A DNA stretch of 22,956 bases from Chrysochromulina tobinii. Lineage: Eukaryota > Haptophyta > Prymnesiales > Chrysochromulinaceae. The stretch covers positions 1-22,956 of the forward strand of contig JWZX01000607.1 of NCBI GenBank assembly GCA_001275005.1, in the 5' to 3' direction. The position numbers and the translations under genes were made by a program. Position 1 is the stretch's first letter. Each line of letters opens with the position of its first letter. This document shows, piece after piece, positions 16,054 through 22,956 of the stretch. The notes under the pieces are model-generated. The model saw only the letters and a list, made by a program, of their open reading frames with translations, did no database searches and was not told the DNA's origin.

Positions 16054-19000
16054 TCACCAAAGATGCCAGCCAAAGAGCTCAGGCCCCGTGCCTGGGCTTC
16101 CACTGGCGTAGTGTTTGGAGCCGTGTGGCTCTTCATCCTCCTCGACCACCTCAGCAAGGGAAGCTCGCTTGCCGGCGCGCCGCTCGCGGCGCTCGAGCAT
16201 GTGCAGGTCAGCGCTGACATTGCCGACCACGGCAGCACGCGACGGCAGCGCAAGGCTGCGCGACGACGGTGCAGCCGCCGGGGCAGACTCGGCAGGCCTG
16301 GACGCGCCATTTGTGAGAGCCAAAGGCGAGCTCGAGCTCGAACCCGTGCTCCAGCCCGAGCTCGAGCTCGGCATGCGCTTCTTGCCCGCCGCAGTCGAGC
16401 GATCCGTCACGGCTACTGGCACCGCCTCATCGTCAGCCGACTCCTTGCCAACCTTGCGACGCCGGGAGTCCGCACGGTACGAGGACTGAGGCGTCGAGCG
16501 TTCATCAGGCGGTGTGCGAGACGAGCTGGCAAGTGGCGGTGTTTTTTTCGAGGGCGATGCATGACTCGGCGAGCCGCTCGAAGGTGGCGTTCGGACAGCG
16601 GACGATGAGGTAGCGGCGGCAGTAGAAGTAGGCGGCGTGCGCGAGGACGTGCGGCTCGATGGTGCGGGGGTGTCGCGTGAAGAAGCCATCGACGAAGAGG
16701 CAGCGCCTCCTCCACGCGAGGACTCGCGGAGCGACGGCGCGCCCGAAGTCTTGGTCTGCACATCCTTCGTGCGCACCGGCTTCGCCTGTAGAGCTGACTT
16801 CGCCAGGCTCAGCCGGGTCGCACCCCCTTCGCCTCGGGAGGCGGCCGCATTGCGCGCAAAGGCCGCCGCCGCAGCCGTCTCGCGCCGCTTCTGCTCGAGG
16901 TGGGCGAGGAGCTCCTCGGGTGTCTGCGGCTCCTGAGCCAGATCCCTCGCCTCCTCTTCCTTTCGCGCTTGCTCGCGGCTTCGAATCTCGTTGAGCTTGA
17001 CCACAGCCGAATCGAGCTTGGACACCAAGTCGGCGATGTTCATCGCCACCTGGGCATCCGAGGCCGAGCTGCCTGCGCCGCTGGCGCCTACAGAGCGCTC
17101 GGGCGAGCTCGCACGCGACTCGGCTTCGTTTAGCCTCGCACGGAGCAGATTCTGTTCCTCGAGATGCTTTGCGAGCTCGGCGGCGCGCTGTGAAGCCGCC
17201 TCCTCCGCTTGGCGTTTGGCGTCGAGCACCTTTTCCTTCTCGTCCTTGAGGCGTTGCGCCTCCTCCTTAAGTTTGAGGGTCTCCGCATGCTGCTGCAGCA
17301 GCAACTTTTCGTCCCGCTCCTTCTGCTCACGCATTGCGACTAGTTGCTTGTTCTTGGTGGCTTCCATGCGCGACTTGGACTCAGTGAGCTGCTGACGCAG
17401 CATCTCCGCCTCGTCCTTGGCCGTTTTCCACTTGTCGGTCATAAATCTTTGCGTTTCGTCTGCCAGCTTCTTGGCGGCCATCTTCTTGCGCAACGCGTTC
17501 GAGTCCGCCTTCTCGCGCCGCAAGAGCGAGTCCTCTGCGTACTCGAGCTGAGCCTCCTTTTGCTGAAGCTGCTTCTCGTACTTGGCCTCTTGCTCCTCCA
17601 GTTCCTTGGCGTGCTTCGCTTGCACCGCCGTCTTCGCCCTTTCGCGTTGAGCAGCTTCCTCGAGCAGCACTCGCACCCGCTCCTCCGTCAGCTGCAAGGC
17701 CTTCTCGGCCTCGTCCTTGAGCCTGAGCGCCTCGTCGCGCGATTCGTTGGCTTGCATCTTCTCTTTGGTCATCTGCTGAGTATCCTCCTTGGCCTTTTTG
17801 CGTGCCGCATTTGCCTCGGCAAGCTCTTTCTTGAGTTTGGCATTCGTGCTGTCGAGCTCTCTTTCCTCGGCACGGGCTGCCGCGGTCTTGGCTACCTCAC
17901 TCTTCACCCTCTCCTGCAGCTCCCTAATCTGATTCTTCTGCCCTTCGATCACCTCGCGGGTCTCCTCCCCCTTGCGTTCGTACTCCTCCTTGGCCTCGTC
18001 CCACGCCTGGTGTGCAGCCTTGGACTTCGTGCGCTCCTCCCTGAGCATCTCGTTGAGCTCGGCAATCTTGGCCTGCAGCCGCTCGCCTTCCTCTCGCAGC
18101 TTGGTCGCTCGCATCTCCACCTGCTCAACGGCACGCTCGCGCGTGCCGTCGGCGCTCTTGAGCAATTGCTGCATCGACACAACATCCTGCTGTAGCACGG
18201 TCAGCTCATGCTTGGTCCTTGTGAGCGCATCCTCCGCAACCTTTTGCGCGGCGAGCGCGTTCTGCGCCACCTCCGCGTTGCGCTTGGCGAGAGCCATCGC
18301 GTCCTTCTCAGCGTCTCTCCACAAGGTAGCCTCCTTGGACTGCTCCGTCCTCAGGTGCTCGAGGTGTTGGCGCACCTTCTCCGTCTGCTGCTGCTCATCC
18401 TTGACACGTCTCTCCATCTGCTGCTGCTCATCCTTGACACGCCTCTCCATTTGTGCAACGCGCTCCTGCTCCTGTCGCACGCGCTCCTGCTCGTGCTTCA
18501 CGCGCTCCTCCGTCTGCTTGAGGAGCTTATTCTGCTTCTCCTGCGCGCTTTGGGCACTGCTCTGGACCTTCTCGAGATCGCGCCGGCGCGCGGCTGCCTC
18601 GGCCTTGGCCTGGCGTACAAGCTCCTCGGCCTTCTCCTTCGCCTCCTGTATCTCCTCGTCTGCCTGCCGCTTAGCCGCCTGAGCGCCGTCCTGCGTGAGC
18701 TTGATCGACCACTTGAGCCGCTTGATCTCCTCGCGGGCAAGCTCGGTTTCCTGCTGCTGCTGCTCGATTTGCTCTTCGAGCTCGACAACGCGCTGCTGCA
18801 GCGCCGCACCGCGTTCGCTGAAGACGTGTTGCTGACGTTGGCCGTCCTCGCTGAGCTCCTTGAGCAGCCGCGCCTGCTCCTGTGCCACCTGCACGCGCTC
18901 TTTGTTCGCGTCCACGGCAGCCTGTGCAGAGGCGACGAGGCGCTCGAGCAGCTTGCGCGATTCTTGCCAGGCAGTCTCGCGTCGCTCCTCCTCCTGCGCG

Positions 19001-20241
19001 GCTAGGGCGTCGCGGCGGGCTCTCAGCTGCGCCTGTGCAGATCCGGCGAGCTCGCGTACAAGAGCAATGTCGCGCGACTCGCCCTCCTTGCCCCCAGCTT
19101 CGCTCTCCGCGGCCTCAACGGCCTCCTCGGCCAAGCAGACTGCCTCTTCCAATTGCGCCACGGCGTGTGTCTCAACGTTCGCAATGCCGGCCGCAACCAG
19201 TTGGCGAAGCGAGGCTAGCGCGAGCGCTACTCGCTGGGGCTGACGCTCGCTCATCACGCGTCGCGCGTCGCGTAGTAGCTGCTCGAGCCGTGTCTCGTCC
19301 GCAAAGCCGGCCTCTGCGCAAAGCTCCATCACTGACGCGAGATGCCGTATGCTCTCGAGCGTGTCGGGGGCATCCATGGCCTGCTGTAGCTCGCGCTCGG
19401 CGAGCTGCTGCTCACGCTCGCGCGCCCGACTGAGCAGTGCAGCGTCAATACATAGCTGTTGTGGGTCCAAGCTCGATGCCTCGCGGACCATGCTACGCAG
19501 CCTCGCAAACATCGACGGTCTGGGCCCAGTCGCAGGCGTCTCCTCATGGCCTTGTGACAGCAGGGCAAGCTCATCAACAAGCACCATTGCTTTTGCCTGC
19601 CGCGCCGTGTCATAGTGTTTGACGGTCGACGGCTGCAGGACCCGCTGAGTGGCTTGCTGCAACTGCCGGCTTCTCTCCTGCCATGTGGCATCGGCTGCCT
19701 CGAGCAAACGAGCCTCGACGCCAATATCACGAGCGGCTCGCATCTGCTGGTGCAAGCTGTCGGGGTCCACCCAACACTCGCACACATGCCGTAATCGTCG
19801 AGCCGCCTCGCACCTTCGCCTGCGTGCTCCTGCTGGACCGCCTGCGAGTGAGCTCTGGTGCTCCGCGTCCATCAGCATCCGGTGCTTATTCACCGCCGCT
19901 CGATGCTTGCGCTCGGCTGCCTTAAGGTCCTCCTGCGCGCCGTTCAATGCAGCTGTGCACACCTCGAGCGCCTGCTGCGCTTGTCGCACCAGAAGCCGCG
20001 CTGCCGCCAATGGGTCTGGGACGTCGCCTGAGCTGGCCTCTCTGGCCGACGGTCCCAGCCCTGCATCGGCTGCGGACGACGATCCCTGTGACGGCCTGCT
20101 GCTTGAACCGGTGGGTCGACCGCTCTTCTTCGGACTCGATGAGCGACTACTTCGCGCAGAGGTCCTTGCTGGGCCCGATGGCACGCTCGTCTCATCGGGA
20201 AGAACCTGCTGCTCCTCCTGCTGCAACCCCTTGCCCAACAT
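16054..20241 (-). CDS. Long coiled-coil protein with Ser/Pro-rich C-terminal tail
   Basis: The frame is open from a GTG at 20256, but the first ATG is at 20241, giving 1395 residues; a stop lies a short way further upstream. Residues 1-75 are Ser-rich and probably disordered. About 77-1120 is almost continuous heptad-like sequence rich in Glu, Gln, Lys, Arg and Ala, typical of structural or motor-tail coiled coils. Near residue 600 an 11-residue unit (MERRVKDEQQQ type) is tandemly duplicated. About 1130-1340 is Ser/Thr/Pro-rich with several RTPP and SP motifs, good candidates for proline-directed phosphorylation. The protein ends in an acidic EVVEEDEEP segment and a hydrophobic ELFGWHLW tail. 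No motor head, SMC hinge or ATPase motif is visible, so any match to myosin or SMC proteins probably reflects coiled-coil composition. A cytoskeletal, centrosomal or flagellar-root role is possible but unproven. Confidence 0.85.
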   Translation of the reverse strand: MLGKGLQQEEQQVLPDETSVPSGPARTSARSSRSSSPKKSGRPTGSSSRPSQGSSSAADAGLGPSAREASSGDVPDPLAAARLLVRQAQQALEVCTAALNGAQEDLKAAERKHRAAVNKHRMLMDAEHQSSLAGGPAGARRRRCEAARRLRHVCECWVDPDSLHQQMRAARDIGVEARLLEAADATWQERSRQLQQATQRVLQPSTVKHYDTARQAKAMVLVDELALLSQGHEETPATGPRPSMFARLRSMVREASSLDPQQLCIDAALLSRAREREQQLAERELQQAMDAPDTLESIRHLASVMELCAEAGFADETRLEQLLRDARRVMSERQPQRVALALASLRQLVAAGIANVETHAVAQLEEAVCLAEEAVEAAESEAGGKEGESRDIALVRELAGSAQAQLRARRDALAAQEEERRETAWQESRKLLERLVASAQAAVDANKERVQVAQEQARLLKELSEDGQRQQHVFSERGAALQQRVVELEEQIEQQQQETELAREEIKRLKWSIKLTQDGAQAAKRQADEEIQEAKEKAEELVRQAKAEAAARRRDLEKVQSSAQSAQEKQNKLLKQTEERVKHEQERVRQEQERVAQMERRVKDEQQQMERRVKDEQQQTEKVRQHLEHLRTEQSKEATLWRDAEKDAMALAKRNAEVAQNALAAQKVAEDALTRTKHELTVLQQDVVSMQQLLKSADGTRERAVEQVEMRATKLREEGERLQAKIAELNEMLREERTKSKAAHQAWDEAKEEYERKGEETREVIEGQKNQIRELQERVKSEVAKTAAARAEERELDSTNAKLKKELAEANAARKKAKEDTQQMTKEKMQANESRDEALRLKDEAEKALQLTEERVRVLLEEAAQRERAKTAVQAKHAKELEEQEAKYEKQLQQKEAQLEYAEDSLLRREKADSNALRKKMAAKKLADETQRFMTDKWKTAKDEAEMLRQQLTESKSRMEATKNKQLVAMREQKERDEKLLLQQHAETLKLKEEAQRLKDEKEKVLDAKRQAEEAASQRAAELAKHLEEQNLLRARLNEAESRASSPERSVGASGAGSSASDAQVAMNIADLVSKLDSAVVKLNEIRSREQARKEEEARDLAQEPQTPEELLAHLEQKRRETAAAAAFARNAAASRGEGGATRLSLAKSALQAKPVRTKDVQTKTSGAPSLRESSRGGGAASSSMASSRDTPAPSSRTSSRTPPTSTAAATSSSAVRTPPSSGSPSHASPSKKTPPLASSSRTPPDERSTPQSSYRADSRRRKVGKESADDEAVPVAVTDRSTAAGKKRMPSSSSGWSTGSSSSSPLALTNGASRPAESAPAAAPSSRSLALPSRAAVVGNVSADLHMLERRERRAGKRASLAEVVEEDEEPHGSKHYASGSPGTGPELFGWHLW
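18384..18449 (-). repeat. 33-base tandem duplication in the coiled-coil gene
   Basis: Bases 18384-18416 and 18417-18449 differ at one position. They duplicate an 11-residue coiled-coil unit, which preserves hendecad periodicity. Confidence 0.88.
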
Positions 20242-20812
20242 TTTGGCAAGTGGCACCCCTACGCGAATGAGCGCGTCGCGGTCACTCCGTTACGCCGTCC
20301 AGGCGCGGCGAAGCTGCCACAAGGACCCGTCGAAGAAAGCTCCGCTGCGTGTTCGGAGACGACCTTTCACCATCCACGGGAGGCGCAACTTGAGGGTTTT
20401 GGGATCGCGAGTTTCGGAAGTTACCGGTTCAAAAACACCGGGGGAGCTTACCGGTACGGTACGGTGCGGTCAGCGCCGCTTAAGAGGGTGAAACCACCCG
20501 GCAGCAGATACTTCACATTACTGGGCCCCGGCTGTACGATATGTCGTAACTACTGGGGCCCCACCTCCGCTCTTTCATTCCAAGTTTGAAATTCACATGA
20601 ACTGACACAGACAAATCGTGGTCAGAACAGTAGCTCAATCGACTCACTACATTTTACATGTACACACAGCTGTGTACTAGAAAAATACAAAGAATAGTAC
20701 ACGCGTCTCGCGTTTGCTGTTCAGCTCAGGAAAGAGCTCGGGAGGCTGTGAAGTCAGGAAGTGTGACTCGGCATTCGAACTCGGGCCACCTTCAGAGCCT
20801 GGCTCCGCATCT
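20242..20812. other. Upstream region of the coiled-coil gene and 3' region of the small repeat protein gene
   Basis: These 571 bases contain no supported gene. They hold two ACCGGT sites (20423-20428 and 20450-20455, the latter running into acggtacggtgcggt), a nested dyad (20523-20561), and a perfect ACACAGCTGTGT palindrome at 20664-20675 with a CAGCTG core. The half nearest 20241 is the likely promoter and leader of the coiled-coil gene. Confidence 0.4.
20523..20561. repeat. Nested inverted repeat (possible hairpin or dyad site)
   Basis: The outer arms are GGGCCCC (20523-20529) and GGGGCCC (20555-20561). The inner arms are TACGA (20535-20539) and TCGTA (20544-20548) around a 4-base loop. 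It lies about 280-320 bases upstream of the coiled-coil ATG. Confidence 0.6.
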
Positions 20813-21430
20813 TCAGTTGTTGCGGCCCTTGCCGCCCCATGAGGGCCGGGTGCGCGCAAGCCACGCGGCCTTGGCCGCTTCCTCGGGAGAGAGCGTCGCC
20901 GCCTCTGATGCGGGGCCGCCAGCTGCGGCGAGTTCTTGCTCAACTTCAGCAAGCCTCTTCACTTTATCAGCGTCGTAGCCGTGTTCGAGCGCCGCATAGA
21001 GGTCGTCCATCTCCTTGGTGAGGGCCACGACTTTTGGCGACGCTGCGGTGGCAATCGTCGCCTCCTCGGGACGGAGTGCCGCGTCCTGTAGTGCAGCAGC
21101 AGCAGCGATCATAGCCTCGACATCAGCCATCCTCTTGACTTTATCGGCGTCATAGCCGTGAAGCAACGCCGCATAGAGGGCATTCTTCTCCTCAGTAAGG
21201 GCCGCGAGCATCGGCGCGGTGACATCGGCATCCTTTGCGAGCACCTCCTTGATTTCCGCCGCCGCTGCTTTCACGTCAGTGAGCGGCACGCTGAAAACCA
21301 CTTTCTCCTCGTCCATCACGAGGAGGGCCGTGCGGCGCGCGACGAAAGGCTTGACAAGGCTCCGTGTCGGAGAGACGTTGAGCGCGGCGCAGCTCGCAAA
21401 CAGTGTCATCAACTGAAAGCCGGGCACCAT
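20813..21430 (-). CDS. Small secreted or organelle-targeted protein with two HGYDADKVKR repeats
   Basis: The ATG at 21430 is the first in frame (upstream the frame starts only at a GTG) and gives 205 residues; an ATG at 21409 gives 198. The N-terminus has a signal-like core (FQLMTLFASCAAL), then a basic, Ser/Arg-containing stretch (SPTRSLVKPFVARRTA). That order resembles the bipartite targeting peptides of secondary plastids, which is inference. The mature part is Ala/Glu-rich and helical. It contains two units of about 31 residues, LTEEKNALYAALLHGY... and LTKEMDDLYAALEHGY..., both followed by DADKVKR and an Ala/Glu helix. The C-terminus is basic (WLARTRPSWGGKGRNN). No named family is recognised and the function is unknown. 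Confidence 0.72.
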   Translation of the reverse strand: MVPGFQLMTLFASCAALNVSPTRSLVKPFVARRTALLVMDEEKVVFSVPLTDVKAAAAEIKEVLAKDADVTAPMLAALTEEKNALYAALLHGYDADKVKRMADVEAMIAAAAALQDAALRPEEATIATAASPKVVALTKEMDDLYAALEHGYDADKVKRLAEVEQELAAAGGPASEAATLSPEEAAKAAWLARTRPSWGGKGRNN

Positions 21431-21928
21431 TCCGGCGAGAGTGATGGCGCGATGCAAAGCGCAGAAAGTACCGGTAAAAAGACACCGGTAAAAGAACTGC
21501 CGATTCACCCGTATTTTTGATGACGATGATGAGGTGCCCGCGAAGGCGGATCTTGGCGCCTACAGGACAAGAGGCCGTCCGCTTGGTCCAAGTGCGGGTA
21601 GTGGGTATTAAGTGGGTATTATGTGAGTATCCGGATACAAGTTCAAGTATCGTGAGGTTCGCGCATCGCGTCCAGCGCGTCGCGCTCGCGCGCGCATCCA
21701 ATGCGCTCGCGAACGAAAACAATTGAACACAATAATCCCAAGAATAATCCTGAGGCGATCACTGATCCTGATGAGCACGGCGAGGACTTTCGGACGATAT
21801 ATTCAGATCACGGACCCATTTATGAAAACCCGAACCATAAAAGGAAGGTACCGTACTTTGAACAATGAGATGGATTTCGTCAGCGTTGATCGATGAAAGG
21901 ACAAGGTCTTCGGTCCGTCGACGTTGTC
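21431..21928. promoter_or_regulatory. Divergent upstream region between small repeat protein and CHASE-domain genes
   Basis: These 498 bases separate opposed ATGs. They contain ACCGGT twice, 14 bases apart (21470-21475 and 21484-21489), next to the minus-strand gene. Centrally there are GTGGGTATTA-type repeats (about 21601-21621) and a perfect 12-base palindrome GTATCCGGATAC (21627-21638). A CpG-rich block with TTCGCG/CGCGAA arms spans about 21656-21716. Near the CHASE gene are weak TATA-like patches (gatatat about 21796, cataaaagg about 21836). Function is unproven. Confidence 0.45.
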
Positions 21929-22956
21929 ATGCGGAAGCCTGAGCCAGTTCCGAGCGCCACCGGCGCGGCGAAGCCCGCGGCGCGCGCGCCGCGCGCCGCG
22001 CGCGTGTCGGCGTGGCGCGGCTGGCGCGAGTTGCGCGCGGCGCCGTGCCGCTTTTTGGGGCTCGCCGCGTTCCTCTTCGCGGTGTTCGGCGGCGGGGGCC
22101 TCGGCGTCCTGATGAGCTACGCGACCCACGAAGCGGACGAGGGGCATGCGAGGGAGCAGGTGCGTGCGCGGGAGCTCGTGTCCTCCGTCGCGGCTTCCTT
22201 CGGCGCGCAGCTGCGCGGCGCGCTCAACCCGTCGCTCGCTGTGGCGACCTTCATCGAGTCGGGGCCGCTGCCGACGCACGAGGCCGTGCAGAGATGGTTC
22301 ACGCGCGCGGCGCCGGCGCTCGTCATAACGTCGCTGGCCATCGACTCCGTCCAGATTGCGCCGTACGGCCACGTCGCGGCCATCTACCCCCTCGTGTCGG
22401 CGCGGCGCAACGCGACGGGCATCCTGCTCGGCGGCGACCCGGGCGGTGGGCACGACTTGTTCAATGCGAGCTCGGTCCTCGCCAACCGGCGCCAGGCAGC
22501 CATCCAGGCATTGACGACGCAGCAGCTGCATGTCGAGGGCCCCAAGAACCTCCTGTCGCCCCTCACGACGTGCATCGCCTCTGCAAACAACATCTGCAAG
22601 TACGGTCAGTTCGCCCTGCTCTCGCGCGTCCCGCTCTTCGCTTCGACGACGGCCGCTGCGGACCCGTGGTCGCTCGGCTACCGCTGGGCGGCCGCGCCGG
22701 GCGGCCCGCCGCTGGGACCCTTCACGAACGTCACGGGCTGCGACGTCGTGCGGAGCGCCGCGACGGGCGCGTCCCTCTGCGACACCAATGCCACGGGCGA
22801 CGGGCGCCGCTTCTGGGGCTTCTTCACCATCATCGTCATGTGGAACCAGTTGCTCGAGCTCGCCGGCATCGAGCGTCTGGGCACCGAGTACAAGTGGTCC
22901 ATCGCGCGCTCCGTCGAGACCTCCGACGGCACGGGCGCGTTCCCCTTGGTCGTCGT
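21929..22956 (+). CDS. CHASE-domain membrane sensor protein (C-terminus cut by window edge)
   Basis: The frame is open from the ATG at 21929 to the right edge, giving 342 visible residues. Residues 1-40 are basic and Ala-rich, presumably cytosolic. A membrane segment spans about 41-63 (FLGLAAFLFAVFGGGGLGVLM). A CHASE-type extracellular sensor domain then runs to at least residue 320: VQIAPYGHVAAIYPL (141-155), GHDLF (174-178), a Gly-Pro step (204-205), LLSRVPLF (230-237) and RFWGFFTIIVMWNQLL (294-309). CHASE domains sense extracellular or lumenal ligands and usually feed histidine kinase, adenylyl/guanylyl cyclase or diguanylate cyclase modules. The output module lies outside the window. Potential N-glycosylation sites (NAT, NAS, NVT, NAT) fit an exposed domain. 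No intron is needed within the visible part. Confidence 0.8.
   Translation, partial: MRKPEPVPSATGAAKPAARAPRAARVSAWRGWRELRAAPCRFLGLAAFLFAVFGGGGLGVLMSYATHEADEGHAREQVRARELVSSVAASFGAQLRGALNPSLAVATFIESGPLPTHEAVQRWFTRAAPALVITSLAIDSVQIAPYGHVAAIYPLVSARRNATGILLGGDPGGGHDLFNASSVLANRRQAAIQALTTQQLHVEGPKNLLSPLTTCIASANNICKYGQFALLSRVPLFASTTAAADPWSLGYRWAAAPGGPPLGPFTNVTGCDVVRSAATGASLCDTNATGDGRRFWGFFTIIVMWNQLLELAGIERLGTEYKWSIARSVETSDGTGAFPLVV

Noticed and set aside
17344-18195. Plus-strand 283-residue Leu-rich ORF that resembles a membrane protein
   Set aside because: It is the antisense of the coiled coil. Complements of Glu, Gln and Lys codons read as Leu-rich sequence, and the minus strand has a 1395-residue coherent protein.
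16054-20241. Assignment as myosin heavy chain or SMC protein
   Set aside because: There is no motor head, Walker A/B or hinge. Likeness would come from coiled-coil composition only.
21803-22531. Minus-strand 242-residue Arg-rich ORF
   Set aside because: It lies antisense to the CHASE gene, and its Arg-rich content reflects high GC.

Overview
The window looks like nuclear DNA of a single-celled eukaryote, most plausibly a GC-rich alga such as a haptophyte or a comparable microalga; this assignment is inference, not proof. Three things point that way. Genes sit on both strands as separate units with 130-570 base gaps and no operon-like Shine-Dalgarno starts. One gene contains a convincing GT-AG intron with a pyrimidine tract. 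The proteins have eukaryotic features: UBA, WWE, BRCT and PDZ domains, a myristoylation start, secretory signal peptides, long coiled coils and Ala/Pro-rich low-complexity tails. No rRNA, tRNA, CRISPR array, transposase or viral gene was seen.

Layout, left to right. A minus-strand secreted/membrane protein with an EF-hand-like loop and two membrane segments runs off the left edge (1-1319). Next, also on the minus strand, is a secreted GH5 glycoside hydrolase of endoglycoceramidase type (1451-3043). It shares a 249-base divergent upstream region with a plus-strand sulfotransferase-like protein (3293-4639). A long two-PDZ protein follows (5105-9648), with a huge low-complexity region full of in-frame tandem duplications and one reading-frame switch near 7226-7272. 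Converging on it is a minus-strand, probably N-myristoylated protein with a duplicated HET/TIR-like fold (10030-11778).

The most notable gene is at 12220-15778 on the plus strand. It encodes a tyrosyl-DNA phosphodiesterase 1 homologue of about 1154 residues with a UBA-WWE-BRCT-TDP1 layout, interrupted by a 94-base intron. Its first HxK motif is intact, but the lysine of the second is methionine. Its upstream region holds a perfect 25-base tandem duplication that doubles a CACGTG box.

The right part has a 1395-residue coiled-coil protein (16054-20241, minus), a small secreted or organelle-targeted protein with two copies of an about 31-residue repeat (20813-21430, minus), and the start of a membrane-anchored CHASE-domain sensor (21929 to the right edge, plus).

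The genes do not form one pathway. Themes are glycolipid/glycan modification (GH5 plus sulfotransferase), DNA-adduct repair coupled to ubiquitin and poly-ADP-ribose recognition (the TDP1 fusion), and signalling or scaffolding (PDZ, HET/TIR-like, coiled coil, CHASE). Short direct duplications in multiples of three bases recur inside several genes, which suggests that replication slippage actively reshapes proteins in this genome.
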